Below, in pieces: positions 35,816-47,600 of a stretch of 64,000 nt of DNA. The stretch is from Neocallimastix lanati (nom. inval.) (Eukaryota > Neocallimastigomycota > Neocallimastigomycetes > Neocallimastigales > Neocallimastigaceae). The DNA lies in assembly GCA_016946835.1 (NCBI GenBank), contig JACVTC010000071.1, forward strand, positions 601,001-665,000, given 5' to 3'. A program made the translations under genes and the position numbers. The notes beneath the pieces were generated by a model. That model saw nothing but the letters and a program-made list of their open reading frames with translations, had not been told where the DNA came from and ran no database searches. How positions within the stretch are numbered: position 1 is the stretch's first letter; the number at the start of each line of letters is the position of its first letter.

Positions 35816-36960
35816 TATTTTTATTTTATTTTTATTAATACTTTACTCTTTTATATTACTTTACTATTTATATTATTTTTATTAATACTTTACTCTTTTA
35901 TATTACTTTACTATTTATATTATTTTTATTAATACTTTACTCTTTTATATTACTTTACTATTATATTATTTTTATTAATACTTTACTCTTTTACATCACT
36001 TCACTATTTATTTTATTTTTTCTATTTTTCTATTTCTTTTATTTTTATCAATATTTTACTCTTTTATATTACTTTACTATTTATTTTATTTTATTTTCAT
36101 TAATACTTTACTCTAATATACTACTTCACTATTAATTTTATTTTATTTTATTTATATTAATACTTTACTCATTTTCACTATTTATTTTATTTTATTTATA
36201 TTAATACTTTACTCATTTTCACTATTTATTTTATTTTATTTATATTAATACTTTACTCATTTTCACTATTTATTTTATTTTATTTATATTAATACTTTAC
36301 TCATTTTCACTATTTATTTTATTTTATTTATATTAATACTTTACTCATTTTCACTATTTATTTTATTTTATTTATATTAATACTTTACTCATTTTCACTA
36401 TTTATTTTATTTTATTTATATTAATACTTTACTCATTTTCACTATTTATTTTATTTTATTTATATTAATACTTTACTCATTTTCACTATTTATTTTATTT
36501 TATTTATATTAATACTTTACTCATTTTCACTATTTATTTTATTTTATTTTATTTTATTTATATTAATACTTTACTCATTTTCACTATTTATTTTATTTTA
36601 TTTTATTTTATTTATATTAATACTTTATTCATTTTCACTATTTATTTTATTTTATTTTATTTTATTTATATTAATACTTTACTCATTTTCACTATTTATT
36701 TTATTTTATTTTATTTTATTTATATTAATACTTTACTCATTTTCACTATTTATTTTATTTTATTTTATTTATATTAATACTTTACTCATTTTCACTATTT
36801 ATTTTATTTTATTTTATTTATATTAATACTTTACTCATTTTCACTATTTATTTTATTTTATTTTTATTAGTACTTTACTCTTTTATGTTATTTTACTACT
36901 TATTTTATTTTATCATTTTTAATACTTCACTCTTTTATACTACTTCACTATTTATTTTAT
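35816..36960 (+). repeat. Large CTTTACTC minisatellite array
   Basis: About 1.1 kb of one family. The left part has units with TTATTAATACTTTACTCTTT and TATTACTTTACTATTTATA. From 36168 a 44-bp subtype (core TTAATACTTTACTCATTTTC) repeats about 15 times; nine in a row at exactly 44-bp spacing, then expanded by one or two extra TTTTATT-type insertions. Same family as 4179 and 20411; preceded by an A-run at 35752-35783. Confidence 0.95.
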
Positions 36961-37439
36961 TTTTTTTATTTTTATTTTCTTTTTTCTTTTTCTTTTTCTT
37001 TTTTTTTTTTTAAAAAAATATATATATATATAAAGTAAATTATTTATTGCTATTAACTATTTATTAATTATATAATTAAACATATTTTAAATACATTAAT
37101 TGTAGTGTATATCAAAGTATATAAAAAATGTTAAAATTAGTAAAATGGATATAGTAAAATTATTGCATATATATCATAATGTTAGAAGATAAAAATAAGT
37201 TCATTATATATTAACCAATTATAATGAATAAATTTATATTAAATAATATTTACATGTATAAAAGAATTGATAATCTTAAGAAAAATAAAAAACACCTTTG
37301 TGTATAATTAAAGAAATATAATAAATAAAATTTGCCTTCTAAAATATAACTATATAAATATATTTAAAATAAATTTCTAAAATGAATAGCATTATATATT
37401 GACATATTATGATATAAACCATTCATTAAGAATTTACTA

Positions 37440-37700
37440 CATATTATTTCTTAAAGAACTTGTAGATCAATGTTACACTCCTCTCAAATCAAGTGGAACC
37501 AAACTGTTAACCATACTTGACTCATATGTAAGTCCTAACTTAGTTAAGCTCAGAATATTCTATTAAATGCAATGGGAATATCTCATAAAATTTTACGATA
37601 ATAATTTGACCCTATAGTCCTAAAATAATTATATATTAATCTACAGTTGTATTTAGAACCATACAATGTTAATGTCTAAACTAAAATTTTATATTAAGTA
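37440..37700 (-). mobile_element. Possible LTR-element fragment
   Basis: A GC-richer patch. On the minus strand GATTTGAGAGGAG followed by TGTAACATTG (junction near 37477/37478) looks like a polypurine tract plus LTR start, as at 2572. Upstream coding cannot be read confidently and no second LTR was found. An alternative is unrelated relic DNA. Confidence 0.25.
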
Positions 37701-37858
37701 GAATTTGAATAAATAGTTAAAATTTTAAGATAAAATGCAGACTGAATAAAATAAAGTTAAAATTATAATTAAATATATACTAATAATAATTACAAATAAA
37801 TAAAAATAAATTATATTTAATTAAAATAAAAATAAAATTATAATATAAAATAAAATAA

Positions 37859-37894
<36 letters not shown>

Positions 37895-40086
37895 TATTAT
37901 AATTAATTATTTTAATAATAATATTTTAATCTAATTATTATTATTGTACAGAGTATTTTCACCATATTAATTTAATATGTATAACAAAAGTCTTTCATAT
38001 TTATTAAAGCATTTTTAAAGATAAAAATATTTTTCTAATATTTTTATATTTTATATATAGTTTTTTTTTTTTTTTTTTTTATTAACATATTAATTTATTG
38101 TATTATTTTTTTAAAATTTTGTATAGAGTTTACTTTTCTTCATTCAATATTTGTATAAAAATAAATTGTTATCTCAAAACTTTACAAAATTTTATATCAA
38201 CAACTATATGAATAAATAATTATAATCATATTTTCATTATTTATATGTTAAAAAAAATAATAACAATGATAATAATAAAATAAAATAATATTTTTTAATA
38301 ATATAATACCATTATTCATTTATTATATCTTTTAATATTAAAATATAATGAAAGGAATGAGTAATGTTATGTTATATAATTTCTCTTTATTAATATATAG
38401 AAAATTTTATTATTATTATTATCACATGGCACATTAATATAAATTAATTTTTTATTTATAAAAAACGATATTTTTTATCATATCTAATATTAATATTTAT
38501 TACTATACTATTATTATAATAATAAAGGGTATTAATATTAAGAGATTAAACTAAATAATAATAATAATATTATTATTATTATAATTATTAAATTTAGCTT
38601 ATTCATTTAAAAATAATAAATAATATAATATCATAAAGTAGTTAATAGCTAATTAAATATATTATAGTAATAAACATATAATTACTGTTTGTACCTACCA
38701 TTGTTTTTTTTTTTTTCTTCTATTATTTAAATATTTTTTTATAATAATAAAAATAAAAATTTAAACGTAACCATTTCTATTAATATAAATTATTTTATTA
38801 TTAAAATTTCTATAAAAATATTCATCTATTTTTTCAATTATAGAAATTACATTATAAAATGAAGAACAATATTTCTTAAATTTTTATATTTATTTGTAAA
38901 AACGGTATATCTAATTTAATAATATATATATATTTAAACTAACATTTAAAATTTATTTATATTTAAAAATAAAAACTAACTTAATATAATAATAATCAAT
39001 TATAACTTTAAAAAAAATTCCTCCTCTTTATTTCCCAATTTTTTAATTTTGTTACAACATTTTTTTTTTTTAAATTTTTTTCTGTGTTGATTTGTTTTTA
39101 TTGTCCATTTATTAATTTCTAATAGAAAGGTTAATCATATTTTAATCGAACTGTTACACAAATTTAATATTAATGAATTTTAAATTAATAAAAATTAAAT
39201 TTTATTATTTTTATTATAAAAAAAGTATATTAAATAATAAAACTTTTCTTATTCCATATCATAGTAGTATATAATGTAATAGAATATATAATAAATAAAT
39301 AATAATAATACTTTAATTATAAATATTACACTATACAATATGATATATTAATTAAATATTAGTACTTAATATTAAATAAAATCTTTTTTTTTTTTAAATT
39401 AAAAAAATCTTATTTTCATTTTTTAAAATATATTTTTAAATATATATCAAAATTATGAAAATATATTTATTATATATATAATAAATATAATTACATTTAT
39501 TATCTTTTTTTTTTTTTGTATATATTTTTATAATGTAAAACAGCATATAACATTAATAAAAACTTCATTTATAATATGGATAAAAATATTAAGGCAAAGA
39601 ATTATAATATTTTGAATTATATATAATAATTAATAAATTTGAATTTTGTTAAAAAAGATTTTAATAATTTTTATTAATATAAAAAATTCTTTTTTTTTTT
39701 TTTTTTTTCTTTTTAAAAATAAAAAGAAGAAAAGAAAAAAAAAGAAAATTAATAAATAAATAAATAAAAATAAAAATAAAAATAAAAATTAAAACAAAAA
39801 TAAAAATTAAAATAAAAATTAAAATAAAAATTAAAATAAAATAAAAATAAAATAAAAATAGAAAAAGAAATGCCAAGTTAAAAAAAAAATAATAATAAAC
39901 ATAAATAAAAGGCATTAAAATAAAATTAAAAAATAATTTAAAATAAAATAAACAACATAGATAATAAAATGAATTAATAAATAAATAATAAAATTTTAAT
40001 AGATAAATAATTGAAAATAAATCAATCATCTTTTTTTTTCTTTTAAAACAAAATTACAAATTAATATAACTTTTAAGAGGGAAAAA

Positions 40087-40117
<31 letters not shown>

Positions 40118-41051
40118 TTTCAATTATTTATAAATATATAATACTATAATTATAATTATACTTATTATTCATAACTCATATTGAACATTGAGAAAAATAA
40201 TATGTATTAATTCAATAAGATATATTTATGATAATAAGCGTTAATTAAAATTATAATATTTTTAAAAGTTTAAAATTAATGATTAAATATAAAAAAAAAA
40301 TAATCATGTTATATAATAAAACCTAAAAATAAAATTAATAATCAAAAAAATTTTTTATTATAGAAAAGAAAATTATTTTATTGATATCTTAAAAAATAAA
40401 AGTGTATATTTATCAATAAAATAATATATATGTTTTAAAAACTTTTTATTTAAACAAAAAAAAACAGTAATTATAAATAAATAAATTAATAAAATCAAAA
40501 ATAAATAGTATTTATTATACCAGTTTATAATTTATTTATTAAAAATAATTAAAGTCAATTTAAAACATCAATACAAATACATAAAAATACTTTATTAAAG
40601 ATAATTTTAATAATCATAATTTTTTTAATTTTCATTAATCAATGCTTTTATTAATATAAAATATATTTATATCATTTTAAAAGTATTTAATATTCTTATT
40701 CTTTTCTATATTTAAAAAATTAATAATAATAGTAATAAAAATAATAAAAAATAAATAGAATAATAAAATAAAAATTAAAATTAATAATTCTAATAACTAA
40801 AACAATAATAAATCAATATTATTTAATTACATTTTTAATTTTATCTCATATAATTAAATAATAACAATTTTATTTATTCTATAAAAATTAATATAAACTT
40901 CTAATTCCTTTTTTTTTTCCTTTTTTTTATAGTAAAAAATAATTTCAAAATATATTTATTTATATATATATTTTTTAATATATCTTGAAATTTTATATAA
41001 AAATAGCTATAAAAATTTTTCTATACTATTTATTTTTAAATTAATAATAAA
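37701..41051. other. AT-rich spacer upstream of SH3 membrane gene
   Basis: No gene is supported over 3.3 kb. A 122-codon minus-strand frame at 39661-40029 is low-complexity Phe/Tyr/Ile translation of A-rich repeats. AAT runs near 37870-37895 and 38560-38580, and T-tracts, are present. Confidence 0.6.
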
Positions 41052-44000
41052 ATGTCATCTTTTTTAACAACTATTTTTTTAATATTAAACAGTTACATTG
41101 AATTAATTCAATCAAAACCAGTAAACAAAGATAATAATAATTATAAAAGAAACGAAAATGGAGGAAATAATAATAATACTTTAAAAGTATTTCTTATTAT
41201 AGTATTATTGTTTATAATTGGTTCTATTTTATATTTTACAAAATCTTTATGGTACAATTGTATTGAGAAATTGTTTGTAAAAGAGAAAAATGATCCAAAA
41301 CCTTCAGATTCAGATATAGACATAACTGATAAAACATTTGAAAATATTCAATTTGATAGTATAAACTTTTCAGAGATACATGGTAATTCATATCTATCTA
41401 TAGACATTACAAATATAATTGAAAAATATATTAATACTAGTAAAGATAGTACATCTTTATCTTCAATTATTGAACTTGGTTCAATATCACAAAGTAGCAC
41501 ACCTAGACCAAATAGTAAAACATTTATAAATATTAGCAATAATTATTCATCTCCAAATCTTGAAAACTATAATATCTTTGAAGATGAATTAAATAATTTA
41601 AAGACACAAGAAATTACTGACTCAAAAATCCCTATCGAAACTTCATATATTGAAAATTCACCAAGTTTCCTTAATGGTATATATTTTTTTTATATTTTTT
41701 AATTATATATTCTTAGTTGTATATGTATATTTATATATTTAATTAATCATACATGAATACAACAAATTATTTATATTAAAATTATTAAATAATTTTCTTA
41801 TAATAATTATTATATTTATTATTTATTATAATTTAGATGAATCTTCTTCAATTTCCAAGAAAATTTTAATAGGTATTAATAATATTGAAGTTAAGCCTAA
41901 TATTAAAATAGAATCATTAGAAAATCAAAATTCTATTGAAAAAGAAAAATGTGAATCAGTGAAAAGTAAAAAATCTATAATAAATGAAAAGAGTCATAAA
42001 AATGAAAATCAAAAAAATGGTGATGAAAATGAATCTATAAATAATACAGGTATAAATATTAATGATGAAAAGACATTAATTAATAAGAGTTTAAAGCCGT
42101 TATCGTTGGATGGTGATACTTCTATTCAAGAAAATAATCAAAAATTATCGAATGATTCAAATTCATCTAATGAAAGTAAGGAAAATAATAAAGAACAATC
42201 ATCTGATGAAATACAAATTATAACTCAAATAGAAAATGAAGAGCCAGTATCTTCGGTTCAAGATAATGATTTAATTATTTCATCACAGAATCATGATATT
42301 TCTGTTACTCATTCATCGTCATTAAAAGTAGAAAATCAATTTAATGGTAGTGAAGAACTTTCTATCAGTAGTTCTGAAGAAAGTATATCAAATATTGGTG
42401 CCAAAATAGATCCAATTGATACAAATGATGATTCAATGAGTAGTCTTGATTTAGAGGAAGTTAATAGTTCACAGGAAGATGAGGAATATATTGAAGATAT
42501 AAACCAATCTAGTGTTGAATCATTAGAAGTTTTAGAATCAAATAATAATTCTCAATTATTATCTATTCCAGTTCCTGAAAAATATTACGAAAAGAATCAA
42601 GAAAGTCAATCCTTTGTAATTATCAAAGATAATAAACCAGTAGGAGGTATTGAAGTTATTATTACTCCATCTCCAGATGAAACTGAAACTGAAAAACCTT
42701 CTACTGAAAATATTGAACCAATAACTGAAGTTAAAAACATTAAAGCTGACATTGAAAATGAAATTAAGATTGATGAAACCGAAAACCCATCATCTGAAAT
42801 TGAAGCTGATGCTAAGGTTGATGAAACCGAAAAACCATCCTCTGAAATTGAAGCTGATGTTAAGGTTGATGAAACCGAAAAACCATCCTCTGAAATAGAA
42901 GTTAATGCTAAGGTTAATGAAACCAAAAAACCATCCTCTGAAATTGAAGTTGATGCTAAGGTTGATGAAACCGAAAAACCATTCTCTGAAATTGAAGTTG
43001 ATGCTAAGGTTGATGAAACCGAAAAACCATCCTCTGAAATTGAAGTTGATGCTAAGGTTGATGAAACCGAAAAACCATCCTCTGAAATTGAAGTTGATGC
43101 TAAGGTTGATGAAACCGAAAAACCATCCTCTGAAATTGAAGTTGATGCTAAGGTTGATGAAACCGAAAAACCATCCTCTGAAATTGAAGTTGATGCTAAG
43201 GTTGATGAAACCGAAAAACCATCCTCTGAAATTGAAGTTGATGCTAAGGTTGATGAAACCGAAAAACCATCCTCTGAAATTGAAGTTGATGCTAAGGTTG
43301 ATGAAACCGAAAAACCATCCTCTGAAATTGAAGTTGATGCTAAGGTTGATGAAACCGAAAAACCATCTTCTGAAATTGAAGTTGATGCTAAGGTTGATGA
43401 AACCGAAAAACTATCCTCTGAAATTGAAGTTGATGCTAAGGTTAATGAAACCGAAAAACCATCATCTGAAATTGAAGTAGGTGAAATTGAAAAATCATCT
43501 TTTGAAATCATTAAACCATCAACAGAATTTGAAAATGGTGAAGTTAAAGCTGATACTAAGGTCGATGAAATTGAATCATTAAATAAAATTGTTCATTCAA
43601 CAGAACCTAAAATTGAAAGAGTAGATTTACAAAATGATTCAGATGTTGAACCAATAGATAAAAAGAAATTAGAAGTTGATAACCAAAAACTTCAAATGGA
43701 AAAAATTGAAGAAAATATTCAAACAATTCAAGCATCATTAGAAAATGAAATTACTGATATTAAACCACCGTTATATGAAATTAATGATGATGCAAAGAAA
43801 TCAACCGAAGAAAATAACAAAGATGAAGATGAAACTAAGTCAGTTATAAAACTTAACAAAAGAACATCTTCATTAAATCTTCATATTAAGAAAAGAAGAG
43901 AATCAATAGGTTCCAAAGCTAACTACTATTCTTCCAAGAAAAATAAGCAAAATAAAGCAAAGAAAATTCAACAATCAATTAATGAAGAAATTGAATCTAT

Positions 44001-44862
44001 TGCAAATGAAATAGATAACGATTCTATTAAAGAAAAATTTAATGATTATGTTGAAAAAAGAAATAGTATTCAATCCGATACTTCTGTTAATTCATTGAAT
44101 AAAAGAAGATCATCCGCTCTATCTACATATATATTACAAAATGAAAATTCAGAAATTTCTCATGATGACTCTAAAAGTAAAATTGAAAAATCAAAAAATA
44201 ATATCCAATCCTCAAAATTAGCACTTAATATTGATACATCGGTAGATGATATTCAACCATTTAAAGAAGATAATACCCCAGATAAACAAAGTCCATCAAT
44301 CACTCCATCTTCTTTTACTGCTTTCCAATTGCATAATCAACTTAGATCTCCAACTCCAACAGGATTTTACAATAATTATAGTCATAGTATATCACCTTCA
44401 CTATCAACAGCATCAGATTCAGATTCTTTACGTGATCAATGTATATCCCCAACACCTTCTGAAGATTCTACCATTTCTAGTGGATCTCATTCTTATTCCA
44501 TTGGCAAAATTAGTAGACATAAGCAATTTGAAGTTGTTTATGATCATAAACCACAATTACCTGATGAAATTCCATTAAGGAAAGGTGATATAGTACAAAT
44601 TAAACAAGTATTTGAAGATGGCTGGGCATATGGTATTGTTAAAAAGAAACGTATGGATGGTATTTTCCCAATTCAATGTTTAGGTGAAGAAATTGAGCCT
44701 TCTCGTAATGGACGTATGGTTCCAAGATTAGTACGTGTTTATCAAGCAAGATTAGAAGATGAAGAACAAGAAAGACAAGAAGAAGAAGAATTCAAAAAGA
44801 AGGTAACTGATCAAGCTCGTAAAAATCTTCTATTGAAACTTGCACTTTCACATCCAAAATAG
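41052..44862 (+). CDS. Single-pass membrane protein with SH3 domain and 16-aa repeats (1216 aa, two exons)
   Basis: Exon 1 41052-41676 and exon 2 41837-44862 join in phase 1 across a 160-bp GT-AG intron; both reading frames are needed. Layout: signal-peptide-like 1-21, a short Asn-rich external stretch, one transmembrane helix about 44-64 (LKVFLIIVLLFIIGSILYF), then a long Ser/Glu/Asn-rich cytosolic region, fifteen repeats of consensus VDETEKPSSEIEVDAK (about 520-759), a Lys-rich Ser segment, an SH3 domain about 1104-1160 (VVYDHKPQLPDEIPLRKGD, then EDGWAYGIV and DGIFPIQCL), and a charged C-terminal helix with EDEEQERQEEEEFKKK. SH3 domains bind proline-rich partners. One membrane pass with a C-terminal SH3 recalls yeast Fus1 in layout, but the sequence likeness is limited to the SH3, so an orthology claim is not made. 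Likely a cortical scaffold. Confidence 0.9.
41677..41836 (+). other. Intron of SH3 membrane gene
   Basis: Donor AATG|GTATAT, acceptor ATTTAG|AT, 160 bp, almost all A/T. Without splicing, exon 1 would stop at 41700 and exon 2 would have no membrane anchor. Removal restores one frame of 1217 codons including stop. Confidence 0.88.
42769..43488 (+). repeat. In-frame 48-bp minisatellite, 15 units
   Basis: Fifteen 48-bp units lie inside the SH3 gene and encode 16-residue acidic repeats. Central units are identical at the DNA level while outer ones carry substitutions (for example EADAK, EVNAK, TKKP, KPFSE), the usual sign of expansion from the centre by unequal crossing-over or slippage. Confidence 0.96.
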
Positions 44863-44907
44863 TAATATAGCTCTTAAAAAGAAAATTATATATATATTAG
44901 AAATTAG

Positions 44908-44947
<40 letters not shown>

Positions 44948-46047
44948 AGGAAAAATAAAATATTAGAAAAAGTTTTAAAAATAATAATAGCTCTAAAAAT
45001 TTTCTATTTGATGATACTTTTTTTTTTTTTTTTTTTTTTTGGTTTGTATTCTTTAAGATGTTTAATTTTTTAATAAAAAATCCGAGTAATACAAATAATA
45101 AATATCAACTTTTTATGAGTTGATATAATTACCATCTTTGTTTATTGTTAAATTTTTTATATCTTTTATAAAATAAAATAAAAAAAAATAAAAAAAAAAA
45201 AAAAAAAAAAAATATGAAACATATATAAATTAATAAATAGAATATTAAGTATAAATAGAATAAATAAATGTTTATAAAAAAATAAAATAAAATAAAGTAT
45301 TTAATAAAAAATTATAAAAATAAAATAAAAATAAAAGAATAAGAAAAAAAATTATTATTAAATAAATAATAATAAAATATAAAAAAATTATAAATACATA
45401 AGTAAATAAAATATATTTAGAAAAAAAATATATAAACAAGATACATAAAAAAAAATTATAAATAAAAAATAAAAGAAAAATAATTGTATCTTTTTTTTTA
45501 AAAAAAAAAAAAAAAATTGAGAATTTAATATTACTAATTTTTATTAAATAAATGTTTATAATATTTTTAATTGAAAAAAAAAAAAATTATATTTAATTGT
45601 ATTTTTTTTTTTTTTTTATAAATAAATCAAAATAATATAAAAAAATATAAAAAATTATTAATATGAAAAAAATAATAAATTAGTAAATAATTGAATTTTT
45701 TTTTTTTTATTGAAGTTAATACATATTTATATTTAATATTTATTTATTTTTATTTTTTTATTTTTTTCTTTTTTATTAAAAAAAAAAAAAAAAGAAAGAA
45801 AAATAATAGTAATAATAATAAAATAACAATATTAAATATTTCATTATTTATACAAGAGTTGTAATTATTGCAAAGTAAGAAAAAGGTATTTATTTAACAT
45901 TACCTTTTAAAATATGCACTTTTTTTTTTGTTTTGTTAAATTATTTACAACTATGTAATCTAATGTTTATTGTTTTTTTGTTTTTTGTTTTTTAACCTAA
46001 TATTAAATATTAAATATTTAATTTTAATATTAATAAAATAAATATAA

Positions 46048-46140
<93 letters not shown>

Positions 46141-46202
46141 TATATTTAATAATTATATTTCTTTTTTTATTATAAAAGTTTTTTCAAATTGTTATTGAAT
46201 AA

Positions 46203-46241
<39 letters not shown>

Positions 46242-46309
46242 CTTTAAAATAATATAATATTATATATATATATATATATAATATTCATTCCTGTTTTTTT
46301 TTTCTATAT

Positions 46310-46348
<39 letters not shown>

Positions 46349-46399
46349 TTACATTAATATTAAAATACTGCGTACACATCTGAAAAAAAAAAAAAATTA
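44863..46399. other. AT-rich spacer downstream of SH3 gene
   Basis: No gene supported. It holds several A- and T-tracts (44910-44944, 45020-45040, 45190-45211), an (AAT)n run, (AT)n runs at 46211-46236 and 46261-46280, and (TTTA)n at 46310-46350. Confidence 0.6.
46048..46140. repeat. (AAT)n microsatellite, about 31 copies
   Basis: Uninterrupted AAT repetition. Confidence 0.95.
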
Positions 46400-46933
46400 T
46401 AGCACATACATCTGATGCCTAATTGATGAATACATTAATAATAGGAACTGAGTCATATGTTTTTTTAAAGTCCATAAAGGCAAGATAAATATCTTTATTT
46501 TCAAAAATTTTTTGTCTCTGACATATAATTCTTAATGAAGTGTAAAGACTTATACATTTTTACTAAGAAATACTCACAGTTTACTAACAGACTATGATTG
46601 AAGATCATGAATAAAGATAAGAATGAAATCTTTATTCTGAATACTGAATCTTCGAAGGCCTCGCCGTAAAACAGGTATAGTTGCTGTATTTGAAGAAGTA
46701 TTATCTATTTCGAAGAAAGCCTAAAAAAATAAAATAAAAGAAGTATAAAATAAAAAATGATAATAAAAAAAAAAAAAAAAAAAATTTATCTATTTTTATT
46801 ATTTTTTTTAATATATATATAATAAAATAAAAATAAAATAATAAAAGAAAAAGAAAACTCCCTTTAAATAGTATTAAAAAAAAATTGTTAGTGTTGAATA
46901 TATGAAAGCTTGAAATATATCGTTGTTCTTAAT

Positions 46934-46997
46934 GATTTTGTAATTGTTTGATTTTGTAATTGTTTGATTTTGTAATTGTTTGATTTTGTAAATAATT
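46934..46997. repeat. 16-bp tandem repeat in LINE A leader
   Basis: GATTTTGTAATTGTTT starts at 46934, 46950 and 46966, and a partial fourth unit at 46982. Absent from the corresponding leader of LINE copy B. Confidence 0.9.
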
Positions 46998-47550
46998 GAT
47001 TTTATCCGGTATTGTTGTTATAATATTTATAATTTTTCACAAGGGTTAGAAAGTTATTAATACAAAACTACTTATATATACTGTTAAAATGAATAATCAT
47101 TTCTTTTTATCTTTTTGAATGATTGTAATTCTTTCAATTAATAAAGCTCTTAAAAAGGTTAAAAGTTTTCTTTTGAATAATCATAAATTAGCTAAAAGTA
47201 GATTTAAAAAAAATAAAAAAAAAAAAAAAAGAAATATTAGTAGTGAAAGACAATAAAAAGATTCCCATCCATTAAAAAATATCTTAAACACAAGCTTTGG
47301 AGTGAATCGATCTCCTACATTTCCATTTTACTATAGCTACATGAGAGTTTAAATAATACTATAGAAAAATACATATACAAAATAATGCTAAACAATAGAT
47401 TCATTATAATGATAATATGTAAAAACTACATGATATTATTAATTATACAACTTCAATGTCACTACATATCCAGTTTAAAACAATATAAAACATCAGGTTC
47501 ACTTTCAACAGTCTTCCAGTATTCCAATTTACTCTCTTCCTACTCAAGAA

Positions 47551-47560
47551 AGGATAACTA

Positions 47561-47562
<2 letters not shown>
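47551..47562. repeat. Target-site duplication, 3' side of LINE B
   Basis: AGGATAACTATC directly abuts the T-run (poly-A tail of the minus-strand element) and is repeated exactly at 52504-52515. Confidence 0.9.

Positions 47563-47600
<38 letters not shown>

Larger units (their letters stand above)
46400..47562 (-). mobile_element. LINE copy A: internally deleted older element (3' side of split)
   Basis: Read on the minus strand, this has a 5' untranslated block (47562-47240) matching 52393-52060 of the intact LINE, a diverged leader, then the ORF start region (about 46738-46571; compare 51776-51661: matching words include AAGATCATGAAT and CTTCG). At about 46570 it jumps directly to the RT region matching 49570-49430 (GGAACTGAGTCATATG; AAGGCAAGATAAA). 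The body between is deleted and the 3' part is lost at about 46400. Its 5' continuation lies at 52504-52760, on the other side of the nested LINE copy B. Confidence 0.85.

Noticed and set aside
39661-40029. 122-codon Phe/Tyr-rich minus-strand frame
   Set aside because: Low-complexity translation of A-rich AAATAAAAT repeats, no homologous feature and no leader.
42606-43511. 301-codon antisense frame and 191-codon shifted sense frame over the 48-bp repeats
   Set aside because: Same repeat artefact. The SH3-protein frame continues on both sides with non-repetitive coding sequence.
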